NCBI GenBank assembly: GCA_946410085.1
Contig: CAMJZA010000036.1
Span: 1 to 35,772 of the forward strand
Direction: 5' to 3'
Source: an uncultured Treponema sp.
GTDB taxonomy: Bacteria > Spirochaetota > Spirochaetia > Treponematales > Treponemataceae
DNA: 35,772 bases
Shown: piece by piece, positions 1 through 5,241 of the stretch
How positions within the stretch are numbered: the stretch's first letter is position 1
Layout: each line of letters starts with the position of its first letter
Position numbers and translations under genes: made by a program
Notes under the pieces: generated by a model
Database searches by the model: none
Told to the model about the DNA's origin: nothing
Seen by the model: only the letters and a program-made list of their open reading frames with translations

Positions 1-608
1 GTAACTGGCAGTTGATTGGTTATCCAGAAAGGTTTTCTCCACGCACGTGGAGGTGTTTCTTGATAAGCCTATCCGAGGGGCTGTCCGGTAACGTTTTCTC
101 CACGCACGTGGAGGTGTTTCCGGCTATGCTTCCGGCAAGATTGGCAGCATGAAGTTTTCTCCACGCACGTGGAGGTGTTTCTAGACCCGTTCCCGCAGAA
201 ATAAGCCACAAGAAGTTTTCTCCACGCACGTGGAGGTGTTTCTTTCTATTTTCGGCGCTGTTGCTCGTCCTGTGTGTTTTCTCCACGCACGTGGAGGTGT
301 TTCTTACATGCGTAAGATGGACATTCCGGCGGTTGAGTTTTCTCCACGCACGTGGAGGTGTTTCTACAAAGTGATAGCTTTTCTTGTCCTCGAAAAGGTT
401 TTCTCCACGCACGTGGAGGTGTTTCCGAACGCCGAGGCGGAGGAGGCCCGCAAGAACCGTTTTCTCCACGCACGTGGAGGTGTTTCCGGCAGGTGGCCGT
501 TCATCAACGGACACGCCACGTTTTCTCCACGCACGTGGAGGTGTTTCCGCCTTCTTTGGTTTCAATACCAAACGGGTCAGGTTTTCTCCACGCACGTGGA
601 GGTTGAAC
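1..608 (+). CRISPR. CRISPR array, type I-E-like, 10 repeats
   Basis: Ten repeats of 28 bp start at 32, 93, 154, 215, 276, 337, 398, 459, 520 and 581, an exact 61-bp period, giving nine complete 33-bp spacers. Positions 1-31 are most of a further spacer. Nine repeats are identical. Each has the inner palindrome CTCCACG-CA-CGTGGAG, begins GTTTT and ends GTGTTTC, the layout of subtype I-E repeats. The tenth repeat keeps its first 22 bases, then diverges (ending GGTTGAAC), as expected at the leader-distal end. Leader and any cas genes should therefore lie to the left, outside the window. Spacer sequences are all different. Subtype is inferred from repeat form alone. Spacer 9 (548-580) contains its own short dyad TTTGGT/ACCAAA. 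Confidence 0.96.
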
Positions 609-1007
609 ACCCGTTACATTCTGTATCTGGTCATCCTTGAACTCTCCGAGAGTGTAAACATCATGAGTGGCGATTGAGTCACGGGTGTTCTGCCCCGCTC
701 CGACAAGCGTACACTCCCGATAATCAGGAACGTTGAACGTCGTTGAACCGTCACCAGCACCATAACCCGTGCCGATGACGTTATACAGGTCCTCATATTC
801 TGTCCTGCTTACGGCACTCCCGTCACACCACAGATAGCTGGGCGGAAGCCACGAACCCGAATACGGGAATACAATTCCTGCTGGCAGGTTGAACCCCTGT
901 CCTGCGAACTCTAGAATCCGCTTCAGCATCCTGTCTGCGTTTGACTCTGACTTCGCCGCATTTTCTTCCGAAGTCGCCGCCGACGTAGCCGACCCGAACG
1001 CCCGCGT
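504..1007 (-). pseudogene. phage tail-collar protein remnant, 3' end replaced by the CRISPR array
   Basis: The reading frame from 1007 down to about 603 encodes a phage tail-fibre/collar segment. An Ala/Ser-rich stretch (SATSAATSEENAAKSESNA) leads into a tail-collar domain with the family's hallmarks: LPAGIVFPYSG, YLWCDGSAVSRTEYEDLY, IGTGYGAGDGSTTFNVPDY and VGAGQNT. The frame opens just after a stop at 1008-1010, so the 5' part is lost. At about 602 it enters the terminal CRISPR repeat in frame, continues through spacer 9 and repeat 9, and stops at 504-506 in spacer 8. The first available ATG is at 929. The protein is broken at both ends and unlikely to work as a tail fibre. The family assignment is firm; how the join arose is inference. 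Confidence 0.8.
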
Positions 1008-1052
1008 CTACCGCATGGGCTTCACTGACGGGGAGATTGGGGAGCTTCTGGG

Positions 1053-1241
1053 GTAAGCCCTGCCCTGCAAGCTGGCGGGGCGAGGCCGGGCGCAGGCCGT
1101 CCCGCCACCGGGCGGAAAGTCATTTTCTCCACCACGGCAATAAGCGGGAGCGCGGAGGAAATTGCCCTGCTCAAGCAGAAAGCGAAGGAAGCTAGCAAGA
1201 GCGTTTCCCGCTACGTGCTGGACTGGGGTGCGGGATACTAG
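1053..1241 (+). pseudogene. ribbon-helix-helix DNA-binding protein fragment
   Basis: A frame ending at the TAG at 1239-1241 reads GRPATGRKVIFSTTAISG and continues SAEEIALLKQKAKEASKSV, then SRYVLD. The basic GRPATGR stretch, a beta-strand-like KVIFS, and a helix 'EE-x-L-L-K-x-K-A-K' followed by 'SVSRYVL' resemble CopG/Arc or MobC-type ribbon-helix-helix proteins of plasmids and phages. No ATG, GTG or TTG start lies in this frame, and a stop occurs upstream at 1026-1028, so the gene appears to have lost its 5' end or to carry a frameshift in the G-run at 1050-1053. A 7-bp inverted repeat (TGGCGGG/CCCGCCA) lies within its upstream part, near 1074-1108. Family assignment is tentative. Confidence 0.4.
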
Positions 1242-1294
1242 CATACGGCGCGGGGCAACTTCCCATTTCTAGGGGGGCAACTTTTTTTTGTGCT

Positions 1295-1609
1295 TTACAA
1301 TGCCGTAACGGGGCAACCGTTCATTCTTGCCCATCGCAAAACATTGTTAAGCCTTGCCTGATAGCCCTTTCCTGCCTGCTTGAGCCATTCAAGGGTATCG
1401 TTATCTATCTTTGTGTGAATGTCGGTCTTTGGCATTTTCAAGGACTGAATGTAATAAAAACCTCCGTTTGCGTTTGGCTTGCTGTCAGGAATGTCAGACA
1501 GGTTTATTTCACTTGCGGGGCGGCTGGCCATTTCATTCAGCTCGGCCTTTTCTTCCTCGGTAAGAGGAGGGAAGTCAATAACCCTGTATTCTTTTGGCAT
1601 TTTCTTCAT
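1295..1609 (-). CDS. brnA: BrnA-type antitoxin
   Basis: This 104-residue protein is the probable antitoxin of a type II BrnT/BrnA module. Its C-terminal third carries the BrnA signature: a short strand (KTDIHTKID) followed by LEWLKQAGKGYQARLNNVLR, the DNA-binding part through which BrnA antitoxins dimerise and repress their own promoter. The N-terminal part (PLTEEEKAELNEM and following) should wrap the toxin. The ATG at 1609 is preceded by a GGAGG at a suitable distance and lies inside the end of the toxin gene (35-bp overlap), so the two are translationally coupled, toxin first. A second ATG lies at 1600. The family assignment rests on the paired arrangement and the KGYQxRxNxVLR motif. Confidence 0.88.
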   Translation of the reverse strand: MKKMPKEYRVIDFPPLTEEEKAELNEMASRPASEINLSDIPDSKPNANGGFYYIQSLKMPKTDIHTKIDNDTLEWLKQAGKGYQARLNNVLRWARMNGCPVTAL

Positions 1610-1901
1610 AAAGCTTTACCTCCGTTGGTGTCGCGCGTCTTGCGGATATTAGCCTTATCAATCCGTCCCTGTCAGTCGCTATGACAGTCGCAATGTAAAG
1701 CCCTTCTATCCGTCCGATGTATTTATCCCTGTCTTCCTCTACGGAATGGGAATAATCATAATCTTGAAAAAGAAACGGGTCATTGAATACACGGGAAGCC
1801 TTCTCAAAAGAAAGCTTCTCATGGTTCGCTATGTTGTATTCGTTCTTTGCCGTGTCCCATACAAACGTATTGAGGTAGACAAAATCCTTTTTCCGTTCCA
1901 T
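1575..1901 (-). CDS. brnT: BrnT-type toxin (ribonuclease)
   Basis: This 108-residue protein is a BrnT-family toxin (formerly DUF497). BrnT proteins are RelE-fold ribonucleases that cut RNA and arrest translation when not held by BrnA. Family landmarks are FVWDTAKNEYNIANH near the N-terminus, LSFEKASRVFNDP, the central YIGRIEGLYIATVIAT strand pair and the C-terminal RLISARRATPTEVKLYEE. Length is normal for the family and no residue is obviously missing, so it should be active. The gene precedes brnA and overlaps it. Its ATG at 1901 has no Shine-Dalgarno sequence but sits 6 bp after a perfect -10 box, suggesting a leaderless mRNA. It lies among phage debris, CRISPR array and tRNA fragment, a usual setting for such modules. 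Confidence 0.9.
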   Translation of the reverse strand: MERKKDFVYLNTFVWDTAKNEYNIANHEKLSFEKASRVFNDPFLFQDYDYSHSVEEDRDKYIGRIEGLYIATVIATDRDGLIRLISARRATPTEVKLYEENAKRIQGY

Positions 1902-1907
1902 GATTCT

Positions 1908-1941
1908 ATTATACTCTAACTATGTACATAAAACAAGTACA
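1908..1941 (-). promoter_or_regulatory. brnTA promoter with operator-like dyad
   Basis: Reading leftward, -35 TTGTTT (1931-1936) and -10 TATAAT (1908-1913) are separated by 17 bp, an excellent sigma-70 promoter. Transcription should begin about at 1901, the first base of the brnT start codon. A dyad TGTAC-N9-GTACA (1923-1941) overlaps the -35 box. BrnA-type antitoxins repress their own promoters, so this dyad is a candidate BrnA operator; that binding is inferred. Confidence 0.65.
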
Positions 1942-2019
1942 AAATTGCAGAACAACCTAAAGTTTTTCGGTTTTCTTGTCTGCTCCTGTGCCCGCTCTGG
2001 GAGCCCCGGAACTTACTCG

Positions 2020-2066
2020 GTGTCAAACTTAAGTGTCAAGTTTTGAGTGTCAACAGGTGGTGACAA
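2020..2066 (+). repeat. GTGTCAA direct repeats, left group
   Basis: The heptamer GTGTCAA occurs at 2020, 2033 and 2047, and a one-mismatch copy GTGACAA at 2060, a regular 13-14 bp spacing. The same motif recurs in the same orientation at 2273 and 2286, on the other side of the tRNA-like segment. The 12-mer AAGTGTCAAGTT is shared by both groups (2031-2042 and 2284-2295). Such iterated short sites suggest binding sites for a recombinase, transposase or replication protein. Confidence 0.6.
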
Positions 2067-2072
2067 AAGGCT

Positions 2073-2100
2073 TTGCAAGGAAATATTTCTACTATATAAT
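2073..2100 (+). promoter_or_regulatory. promoter-like sequence upstream of the tRNA-like segment
   Basis: TTGCAA (2073-2078) and TATAAT (2095-2100) with a 16-bp spacer point rightward, predicting a start near 2107, about 17 bp before the tRNA-like acceptor-type sequence at 2124. Confidence 0.45.
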
Positions 2101-2148
2101 TGGCATGTAAACAGCGGAAAAGTGACGTATGAAAACGCTTCGGGGGAG

Positions 2149-2191
2149 CCTTCTAAGCAGTGGGTGGGCGGTTCGAATCCGCCATGCGTCA
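2149..2191 (+). other. 3' half of a tRNA-Arg(UCU)-like gene, probable attachment site
   Basis: The segment runs as the 3' half of a tRNA. It has a seven-base anticodon loop CTTCTAA (2150-2156, anticodon TCT), a 3' anticodon strand GCAGT, variable region GGGTG, and a perfect T-arm of GGCGG + TTCGAAT + CCGCC (2167-2183). A seven-base acceptor strand ATGCGTC and discriminator A (2191) follow, with no encoded CCA. The 5' half is wrong: only two anticodon-stem pairs form and no normal D-arm exists. GACGTAT at 2124-2130 could pair with the acceptor strand, with one G-U pair, but the intervening length is too short for a standard tRNA. Phages commonly integrate into the anticodon-to-3'-end part of tRNA genes and leave such a half at the far junction. 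This fits the phage remnants on its left and core genes on its right. Confidence 0.6.
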
Positions 2192-2272
2192 ATCGGGCAA
2201 GTCTTTGCGGTGCAACAGTTTGCCCTTCCCTTCCCTAAAAACGGGCAGGCTATTTTCCGTTGAAAAAAACAG

Positions 2273-2292
2273 GTGTCAAGAGGAAGTGTCAA
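2273..2292 (+). repeat. GTGTCAA direct repeats, right group
   Basis: Two GTGTCAA heptamers at 2273-2279 and 2286-2292, again 13 bp apart and in the same orientation as the left group at 2020-2066. Because the two groups are direct rather than inverted copies, they do not form the terminal inverted repeats of a simple insertion sequence. Confidence 0.55.
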
Positions 2293-2323
2293 GTTCCAGA
2301 TGATGCCATATGGGAGGTCCGCC

Positions 2324-2422
2324 ATGCACGAGCCGTTACCATTCATACTCTACATTTCCCCTTATGCCGGTCTTCTGGTGCCCGTTTTCTGCTGTTTTTC
2401 TGTGTTCTGTTGTTTCTGTTAA
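2324..2422 (+). CDS. possible small hydrophobic protein
   Basis: A 32-codon ORF starting ATG at 2324 has a GGGAGG six bases upstream. It encodes a short hydrophobic peptide with a Cys/Phe-rich C-terminal half (PVFCCFSVFCCFC). The size and membrane-like composition recall small membrane peptides or type I toxins, but there is no homology evidence and the composition could simply reflect a T-rich strand. It is recorded because the ribosome-binding site is good. Confidence 0.22.
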   Translation: MHEPLPFILYISPYAGLLVPVFCCFSVFCCFC

Positions 2423-2446
2423 TCAGGGACATTTTGCCTGTAATAC

Positions 2447-2475
2447 TTGACAAAAAACCGTATAATTTGCAAAAT
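2447..2475 (+). promoter_or_regulatory. possible promoter of the HTH-PTS IIA gene
   Basis: TTGACA (2447-2452) has a weak -10 CAAAAT at 2470-2475 (17-bp spacer). A perfect TATAAT at 2461-2466 lies only 8 bp after TTGACA and has at best a TTGCCT 21 bp upstream. The stretch is clearly promoter-like but which pair is used is unclear. Confidence 0.4.
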
Positions 2476-2519
2476 GTTCTAAAATAAAGTTGTGGGAACG
2501 CAGTGAAGGGAGTATTATC

Positions 2520-3167
2520 GTGAACGATGATGATATTTTAACAATAGATGAAGTTGCAAAGTACCTGCGCGTGAGCGAGCGTACCGTGTATGAATGGGCA
2601 CAGAAGGGTGAAATCCCGAGCGGCAAGATAGGAACCGTCTGGCGCTTCAAGAAGGCCGAGATAGAGAAGTGGGTCAATGACCGCCTGTCTTCTCAGACCA
2701 GCCGGAGCGTTGATGTGTCCGTCCAGCTCAAGAATATCATTTCTCCGGAGCGGATTATCTTCATGAGCCATCCGACCAAGAACGATGCCCTCATTGAGCT
2801 GTCGGAAAATCTTGCGACGGCACCGCAGGTAAAGGACGCAAAGGAACTCCAGAAGGAGATCCTCAAGCGGGAAGACCTCATGTCGACGGCGATCGGCCGC
2901 GGTATTGCAATTCCCCATGTCCGCCTTGCGTCCGTTACCGACCTGGTCATGTCCGTGGGCATTTCCAAGGTTGACGTCATAGACTTCAATCCGATCGACG
3001 ATGTGCCGGTGCGCCTCATGTTCATGATTGCCGCCGCCTACAACCAGCACAGCTATTACCTGCAGACGCTCTCCTATTTCAGTTCAAAAATCCGCAATTC
3101 ACAGCTCCGCGACTCCCTCCTGGCTTCCGAAAGCCCGGATGAAGCCTACCGGCTCCTGATTCAGTAG
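2520..3167 (+). CDS. HTH - PTS EIIA (fructose/mannitol type) fusion regulator
   Basis: A 215-residue fusion. Residues 6-53 form an excisionase/MerR-like helix-turn-helix (LTIDEVAKYLRVSERTVYEW, then a wing IGTVWRFKKAEIEKWV). Residues 72-215 form a PTS EIIA type-2 domain with the phosphorylation motif GIAIPHVR, phospho-accepting His at about 133. EIIA-2 domains take phosphate from HPr; joined to a DNA-binding head and without IIB/IIC parts, this is best read as a sensor-regulator coupling phosphotransferase state to transcription, like PtsN-type proteins in spirochaetes. I chose the GTG at 2520 because GGGAG lies eight bases upstream and the HTH begins at once; a TTG at 2490 would add ten residues. 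Its end overlaps the convergent next gene by 7 bp. The regulated genes are unknown. Confidence 0.85.
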   Translation: MNDDDILTIDEVAKYLRVSERTVYEWAQKGEIPSGKIGTVWRFKKAEIEKWVNDRLSSQTSRSVDVSVQLKNIISPERIIFMSHPTKNDALIELSENLATAPQVKDAKELQKEILKREDLMSTAIGRGIAIPHVRLASVTDLVMSVGISKVDVIDFNPIDDVPVRLMFMIAAAYNQHSYYLQTLSYFSSKIRNSQLRDSLLASESPDEAYRLLIQ

Positions 3168-4339
3168 GGGAAGATGACCGGCAGCCACTGGCTCTGGTCA
3201 TCCATCTCTGCTGCAATTTTTCCCCAGGTGAGGTCTTTTGCCGTCGTCTCTCCCATGAGGTAGTTCTTTCCTTCTGCCGTAAAGCTGTGCCCGGGGTGGC
3301 TTGAAACAAAGCCTGCGACCGCATGGCTGAACGTTGCGCTGACAAAGATGCAGCTGTCCATATTCATTGCGCGCAGTAGGACGGCGAGCATCATGCTCCT
3401 TGAGTCACAGTCGCTTCCTCCTCCCAGCAGCATGGACGGCAGGGATGCAAAGTCGCTGTTGTTTTTTTCCCGCTCGTAGCTGCAGTCCTGCATCCACTGC
3501 AGGAGCTTCTGGGCGAGGTCGGTCTCATCGGCACAGTCAGGGGCGAGTGCATTGTAGATGTCAAAAGCCGGCCGCTTCATCCGCCCGCAGGAATCCCTGA
3601 AAATCATCCGGTAATATCGTTTCCAGGCTTCCTGCCAGAGCGTGCTGTTTGCATACAGGGTCAGCAGCTCGTATTCCCGCTCAATGACATACTCGGATGC
3701 TTCCCGGTCCGTTGCTGAAAGCTCACTCCTGATGGTGTGTCCGTCTATGGTAAACTCGACGGGAATGTTTTCCGTTCCCGCCGGGTAGGCGTAGCTGGTG
3801 ACGAGACCCGGGGAGAAATAGCTCCCGTAGTCAATGCACAGGCTGTCTATCGTGCTGAGCATGAGGTTTGCGCACTGCTCATAGTCTTCCGTCTTGCTCC
3901 AGCAGAGGAGAATAATTGTTCCCGCATCTTCCGGTAATACGGTTGCAGCGGCGTAACCGCTCACGGGGGCATTCCCGAGCTTGAAGCTGATTTCCGCAAG
4001 TGCGGTATCCTGCTGCCGCCACTTGAAGCTTTCAAGGTCGCTCGTTGCCGTGAGCCGCGTCAGATTGTCCTCCAGTGCCGCTTTCGCACCGGCATACTCG
4101 TCCTTGGCATAGAACCTGATGATCAGGCTGACGGGCATGATGGTACTCTGCAGCTGATAGGATGTATTGTCTGCTCCTGCGTTCAGGAGAATGTAGCCTT
4201 CCGGCAGGTCGAGCGCAACGAGGGACGATTCTTTGCTGAGTGAGACGATGTCTGCGAATGCCCCCTGTACGGCAGCCGTCAGCAGGAATGTCTGCATGAA
4301 TATGGAAAAGAGCAGCTTCGCTTTTGAAAATATTGTCAT
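3161..4339 (-). CDS. exported transglutaminase-like protein
   Basis: A 392-residue protein with a signal peptide (hydrophobic stretch to about residue 29, likely cut at AFA-D). The C-terminal 100 residues look like a transglutaminase-like fold: a Cys in GGGSDCDSRSMMLAVLLRAM (about residue 311), a His in FSHAVAGF (about 339) and an acidic residue in GETTA (about 364), the order of the Cys-His-Asp/Glu triad. Such domains act as transpeptidases or cysteine proteases. The middle part resembles no family I know. The start at 4339 is supported by GAGGG eight bases upstream and by the signal peptide; longer frames to 4564 would run through the divergent pseudouridine synthase gene. The substrate is unknown; a periplasmic role is likely. 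Confidence 0.75.
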   Translation of the reverse strand: MTIFSKAKLLFSIFMQTFLLTAAVQGAFADIVSLSKESSLVALDLPEGYILLNAGADNTSYQLQSTIMPVSLIIRFYAKDEYAGAKAALEDNLTRLTATSDLESFKWRQQDTALAEISFKLGNAPVSGYAAATVLPEDAGTIILLCWSKTEDYEQCANLMLSTIDSLCIDYGSYFSPGLVTSYAYPAGTENIPVEFTIDGHTIRSELSATDREASEYVIEREYELLTLYANSTLWQEAWKRYYRMIFRDSCGRMKRPAFDIYNALAPDCADETDLAQKLLQWMQDCSYEREKNNSDFASLPSMLLGGGSDCDSRSMMLAVLLRAMNMDSCIFVSATFSHAVAGFVSSHPGHSFTAEGKNYLMGETTAKDLTWGKIAAEMDDQSQWLPVIFPY

Positions 4340-4359
4340 TTTCAGTTCCCTCTTGTACA

Positions 4360-5196
4360 ATGAAAAATCGGAGTATGAAAGGCATTTCACTATTGTTTGA
4401 AAACAGCGAAATCCTTCTGGTAAACAAAGAAGCGGGCGTTTCGGTACAGGGTGGGGCTGGTGTTTCCCATCCCCTGGACGAAGAGCTTTCCCGGCAGGTC
4501 GGCTACAGGGTTCATCTGGTCCACCGCCTGGACAAGGATACGGCGGGCATGCTGATCGTTGCAAAGAATTCCGCCGCCGCCGCCAGATGGATGCAGATTA
4601 TTGCCGGCAGGGAAGCCATCAAGGAATACAGCGCCGTCTGCATCGGCCTGCCCCGCCGTGGCGGACGTGAAGGATATGACGGCCGGAACGGAAGGATACA
4701 GGACGGGACTGTACAGGCGGAAGGGACGCTCGAAAGTACGGTGGAAGCGCACGGCAGGCTTCAGAAGGCCGTCAGCCGCTACCGGCTCGAACGCCGGGGG
4801 CTTGTACCCCCGCCGGACACCGGTGCGGCTCCTTCAGGCGCATCCGGCGGCGGCGCTGGTGCGGAGCCGGACCGTGCGGACCGGGGAGGGCAGGTTTCCG
4901 GCGGGACCAGGGAGGGCATACCGCTGAGCCTGCTTTCCATACGGATTGAGACGGGGCGGATGCACCAGATCCGCATCCAGACGGCGCAGGCGGGTTTTCC
5001 CGTTGCCGGTGACGACCAGCACGGTGACTTCCGTATGAACAAGATGCTGCGAAAGGCGGGGATAAAGAAGCTCATGCTCGCCGCAACCAGGCTGACCGTT
5101 CCGCTTGACGGCGGACTGCGGACCTTTGCGGTTCCCCTGCCGCCTCACATGCAGGCGGCGGTAGACGCATATTTCCCGCCGCTTCAGCCGGAATAG
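4360..5196 (+). CDS. RluA-family 23S rRNA pseudouridine synthase
   Basis: A 278-residue enzyme that isomerises uridine to pseudouridine in RNA, probably 23S rRNA. The catalytic motif VHRLDKDTAGMLIVAKN places the nucleophilic Asp at about residue 58. The C-terminal RIETGRMHQIRIQTAQAGFPVAGDDQHGD region is the second conserved block. No S4 domain is present. Between them, residues 147-186 form a Gly/Ala/Pro-rich, probably disordered insertion unusual for the family. It is transcribed away from the transglutaminase-like gene with only 20 bp between starts. Neither ATG 4360 nor ATG 4375 has a well-spaced ribosome-binding site; the protein may begin at either. Which uridine is modified cannot be told from sequence. 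Confidence 0.88.
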   Translation: MKNRSMKGISLLFENSEILLVNKEAGVSVQGGAGVSHPLDEELSRQVGYRVHLVHRLDKDTAGMLIVAKNSAAAARWMQIIAGREAIKEYSAVCIGLPRRGGREGYDGRNGRIQDGTVQAEGTLESTVEAHGRLQKAVSRYRLERRGLVPPPDTGAAPSGASGGGAGAEPDRADRGGQVSGGTREGIPLSLLSIRIETGRMHQIRIQTAQAGFPVAGDDQHGDFRMNKMLRKAGIKKLMLAATRLTVPLDGGLRTFAVPLPPHMQAAVDAYFPPLQPE

Positions 5197-5241
5197 CCGC
5201 GGGGCAGCGGCGCTTGCGGCGCTCTGTGATTCCCGGGCCGG

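Larger units (their letters stand above)
1..2191. mobile_element. right end of a probable integrated phage/genomic island
   Basis: The CRISPR array, tail-collar remnant, RHH fragment and BrnTA module are all typical accessory cargo. They end at a tRNA 3' half at 2149-2191, after which only core-type genes follow. The grouping into one element is inference: no integrase or left junction is visible, and the genes are degraded, so any phage is probably defunct. Confidence 0.4.
1942..2519. other. AT-rich gene-poor boundary region
   Basis: About 580 bp between brnT and the HTH-PTS gene holds no convincing long gene. It contains GTGTCAA-type direct repeats at both ends, a promoter-like sequence at 2073-2100, the tRNA-Arg-like 3' half, a GGGCAA/TTGCCC hairpin (2195-2225), a possible 32-codon ORF at 2324-2422 and a promoter-like AT stretch at 2447-2466. 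It is visibly richer in A and T than the core genes to the right. Confidence 0.6.

Noticed and set aside
1-608. CRISPR-associated transposon (CAST) right end
   Set aside because: No tns-type genes, no Tn7-like TGT...ACA end structure and no cas genes are visible in the window.
20-677. Several ORFs of 75-196 codons on both strands through the CRISPR array
   Set aside because: They are translations of the 28-bp repeat; the 61-bp period shifts frame each unit and gives the recurring PPRAWRK, NTSTCVEK and HLHVRGEN peptides.
1252-1317. Three GGGGCAAC motifs and an 8-T run as a terminator or repeat element
   Set aside because: Spacing is irregular, one copy is inside brnA, and no stem precedes the T-run.
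2124-2191. A complete functional tRNA
   Set aside because: T-arm and acceptor pair well, but the D-arm is absent, the anticodon stem has only two pairs and the total length of 68 is too short; a 3' half is better supported.
2020-2292. A MITE or insertion sequence bounded by GTGTCAA repeats
   Set aside because: The two repeat groups are direct, not inverted, copies and no transposase or target-site duplication is visible.
4340-4564. 75-codon N-terminal extension of the transglutaminase-like gene
   Set aside because: It lies over the divergent pseudouridine synthase coding sequence; a signal peptide and Shine-Dalgarno site start at 4339.
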